In this document: piece by piece, positions 31,289 through 32,399 of the stretch
Position numbering within the stretch: position 1 is the first letter of the stretch
Layout: every line of letters begins with the position of its first letter
Made by a program: the position numbers and the translations under genes
Assembly: GCA_035550055.1 (NCBI GenBank)
Contig: DASZRO010000097.1
Location: 1-32,399, forward strand
Length of the DNA stretch: 32,399 bases
Reading direction: 5' to 3'
DNA from: Mycobacteriales bacterium
Lineage (GTDB): Bacteria > Actinomycetota > Actinomycetes > JAFAQI01
Notes under the pieces: model-generated
Databases searched by the model: none
Told to the model about the DNA's origin: nothing
The model's input: the letters and a program-made list of their open reading frames with translations, nothing else

Positions 31289-32399
31289 CGATGGAGCCAG
31301 ATCTCAGCTGGTGCGCGGTGCTCGAACATCACGCCGTGCGTTCCCCGGACCGAGTCGCGACGGTCTTCGAAGGGCGATCCACGACGTACGCCGAGCTCGC
31401 CTCCCGGGTCGCGGCGCTCGCGGCCGGCCTCGCCGAGCGGGGCATCGCCGCGGGCGACGTCGTGGCGCTGCTGTCCTACAACTGCGACGAGTTCCTCGAG
31501 GCGCTGTTCGCGGCCAACTACCTGGGCGCGATCGCGATGCCGATCAACTGGCGGCTCGCGGCGGCGGAGGTCCGTTACATCCTCGACCACTCCGGCGCGA
31601 AGGCGATCGTGTGTGACGAGGCGTTGACGGCACTGGCCGACGAGGCCGCCGACGGTCTCGCGACCGGTCTGCTGAAGGTCTGTGTGCCCGATCCGGGGCC
31701 GGCCGGCTGGACTCCGCTCGCGACGCTGCGTGACGGCGCAGCGCCGCTTGCCCGGGTGCCGGTCTGCGGGGATGACGTGCACCGGCTGATGTACACGTCC
31801 GGCACGACCGGTCGGCCGAAAGGCGTGATGCTCACCCACGCCAACCTGGCGTGGAAGAACCTCGCGCACCTCGTCGAGTTCGGCTTCACCAGCGCCGACA
31901 TCGGCCTCGCCTGCGGGCCGCTTTACCACGTGGGCGCGCTCGACCTGACGACGACGACCCTCGTCGCGGCCGGCGCGACCACGATCATCCACCGGACGTT
32001 CGACGCGGCCGCGGTGGTCGAGGAGATCGAGCGGTCGCGGGTGACAACGGTGTGGCTGGCGCCGGCGATGGTCAACGCGATCATGGCGCTGCCCGGCATC
32101 GAGCGCCGCGACCTGTCCTCGGTGCGCGTCGTCATCAACGGCGGGGAGAAGATGCCGATCCCACTGATCGAGCGGATCCAGTCGGTGTTCTCCTCGGCGT
32201 GGTTCGCCGACGCGTACGGCATGACCGAGACGGTGTCCGGTGACACGTTCCTCGACCGCGACAGCATCATCACCAAGCTGGGCAGCGTCGGCCGGCCGTG
32301 CCTGCACCTCGAGCTCGACCTCTGGGACGAGTCGGGCAGGAGCGTGGCGCCCGGCGAGCGCGGCGAGATCGTGATGCGCGGTCCCAAGGTCTTCAAGGG
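31285..32399 (+). CDS. AMP-forming acyl-CoA synthetase (partial)
   Basis: The reading frame is open for 371 codons to the window end; the C-terminal domain is missing. YTSGTTGRPKGVMLTH is the phosphate-binding AMP motif, followed by GPLYHVGALD and later INGGEKMPIPLIERI and the adenylate motif YGMTET. The N-terminal part (MTMEPDLSWCAVLEHHAVRS, then DRVATVFEGRSTTYAELASR, and LGAIAMPINWRLAAAEVRYIL) fits fatty-acyl- or aryl-CoA ligases. The enzyme would activate a carboxylic acid with ATP and CoA; chain type unknown. A second ATG two codons on (31291) is also possible. Overlap with the SDR stop makes it the second gene of that operon. Confidence 0.93.
   Translation, partial: MTMEPDLSWCAVLEHHAVRSPDRVATVFEGRSTTYAELASRVAALAAGLAERGIAAGDVVALLSYNCDEFLEALFAANYLGAIAMPINWRLAAAEVRYILDHSGAKAIVCDEALTALADEAADGLATGLLKVCVPDPGPAGWTPLATLRDGAAPLARVPVCGDDVHRLMYTSGTTGRPKGVMLTHANLAWKNLAHLVEFGFTSADIGLACGPLYHVGALDLTTTTLVAAGATTIIHRTFDAAAVVEEIERSRVTTVWLAPAMVNAIMALPGIERRDLSSVRVVINGGEKMPIPLIERIQSVFSSAWFADAYGMTETVSGDTFLDRDSIITKLGSVGRPCLHLELDLWDESGRSVAPGERGEIVMRGPKVFK

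Overview
The window is dense, very GC-rich DNA with almost no gene-free space. Frequent GTG starts, one TTG start, ATGA/GTGA/TGATG overlaps, an ANTAR regulator, an F420-type LLM oxidoreductase, a PucR regulator and a DesA3-like desaturase beside its flavin/2Fe-2S reductase all point to an actinobacterium of the class Actinomycetes. I cannot fix the genus. No rRNA, tRNA, CRISPR array, insertion sequence or prophage gene was seen.

Layout. (1) 1-940: a truncated ANTAR regulator with a 7-residue tandem repeat, divergent from a STAS anti-sigma-antagonist-like protein. (2) 969-3474: three overlapping genes (unknown protein, CrtI-like FAD oxidoreductase, SRPBCC protein). (3) 3499-7315: a DHA2 drug exporter divergent from a cytoplasmic gamma-glutamyltransferase-family enzyme, then a COG4315-type lipoprotein. 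(4) 7335-9768 (minus): ECF sigma factor, a two-domain VOC protein with an unusual N-terminal tail, and a protein with three zinc-ribbon motifs. (5) 9826-18102: a putative surface-polysaccharide locus. A membrane-anchored GH18 hydrolase is divergent from four tightly packed genes: a large cellulose-synthase-like GT2, a hyaluronan-synthase-like GT2 and two secreted or membrane-tethered beta-helix proteins. (6) 18133-21896: a second DHA2 exporter convergent with a Tat-exported phospholipase C. (7) 22131-22883: a secreted collagen-like protein ending at a strong terminator. (8) 22948-32399: a lipid and acyl-CoA region: ferredoxin-reductase-like protein, fatty-acid desaturase and LLM oxidoreductase on minus; PucR regulator and acyl-CoA dehydrogenase on plus; a fused E1 alpha/beta 2-oxoacid dehydrogenase on minus; and a short-chain dehydrogenase followed by an acyl-CoA synthetase cut by the window end.

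How they may work together. The desaturase needs electrons, and the adjacent reductase carries FAD, NAD(P)H and 2Fe-2S motifs to supply them. The divergent PucR protein is the obvious candidate regulator. In the polysaccharide locus, the synthases would make and extrude a glycan, the beta-helix proteins could modify or cut it outside the membrane, and the anchored GH18 enzyme could trim it; this is inference. The best candidates for something not well described are this compact locus and the sigma factor/VOC/zinc-ribbon operon.
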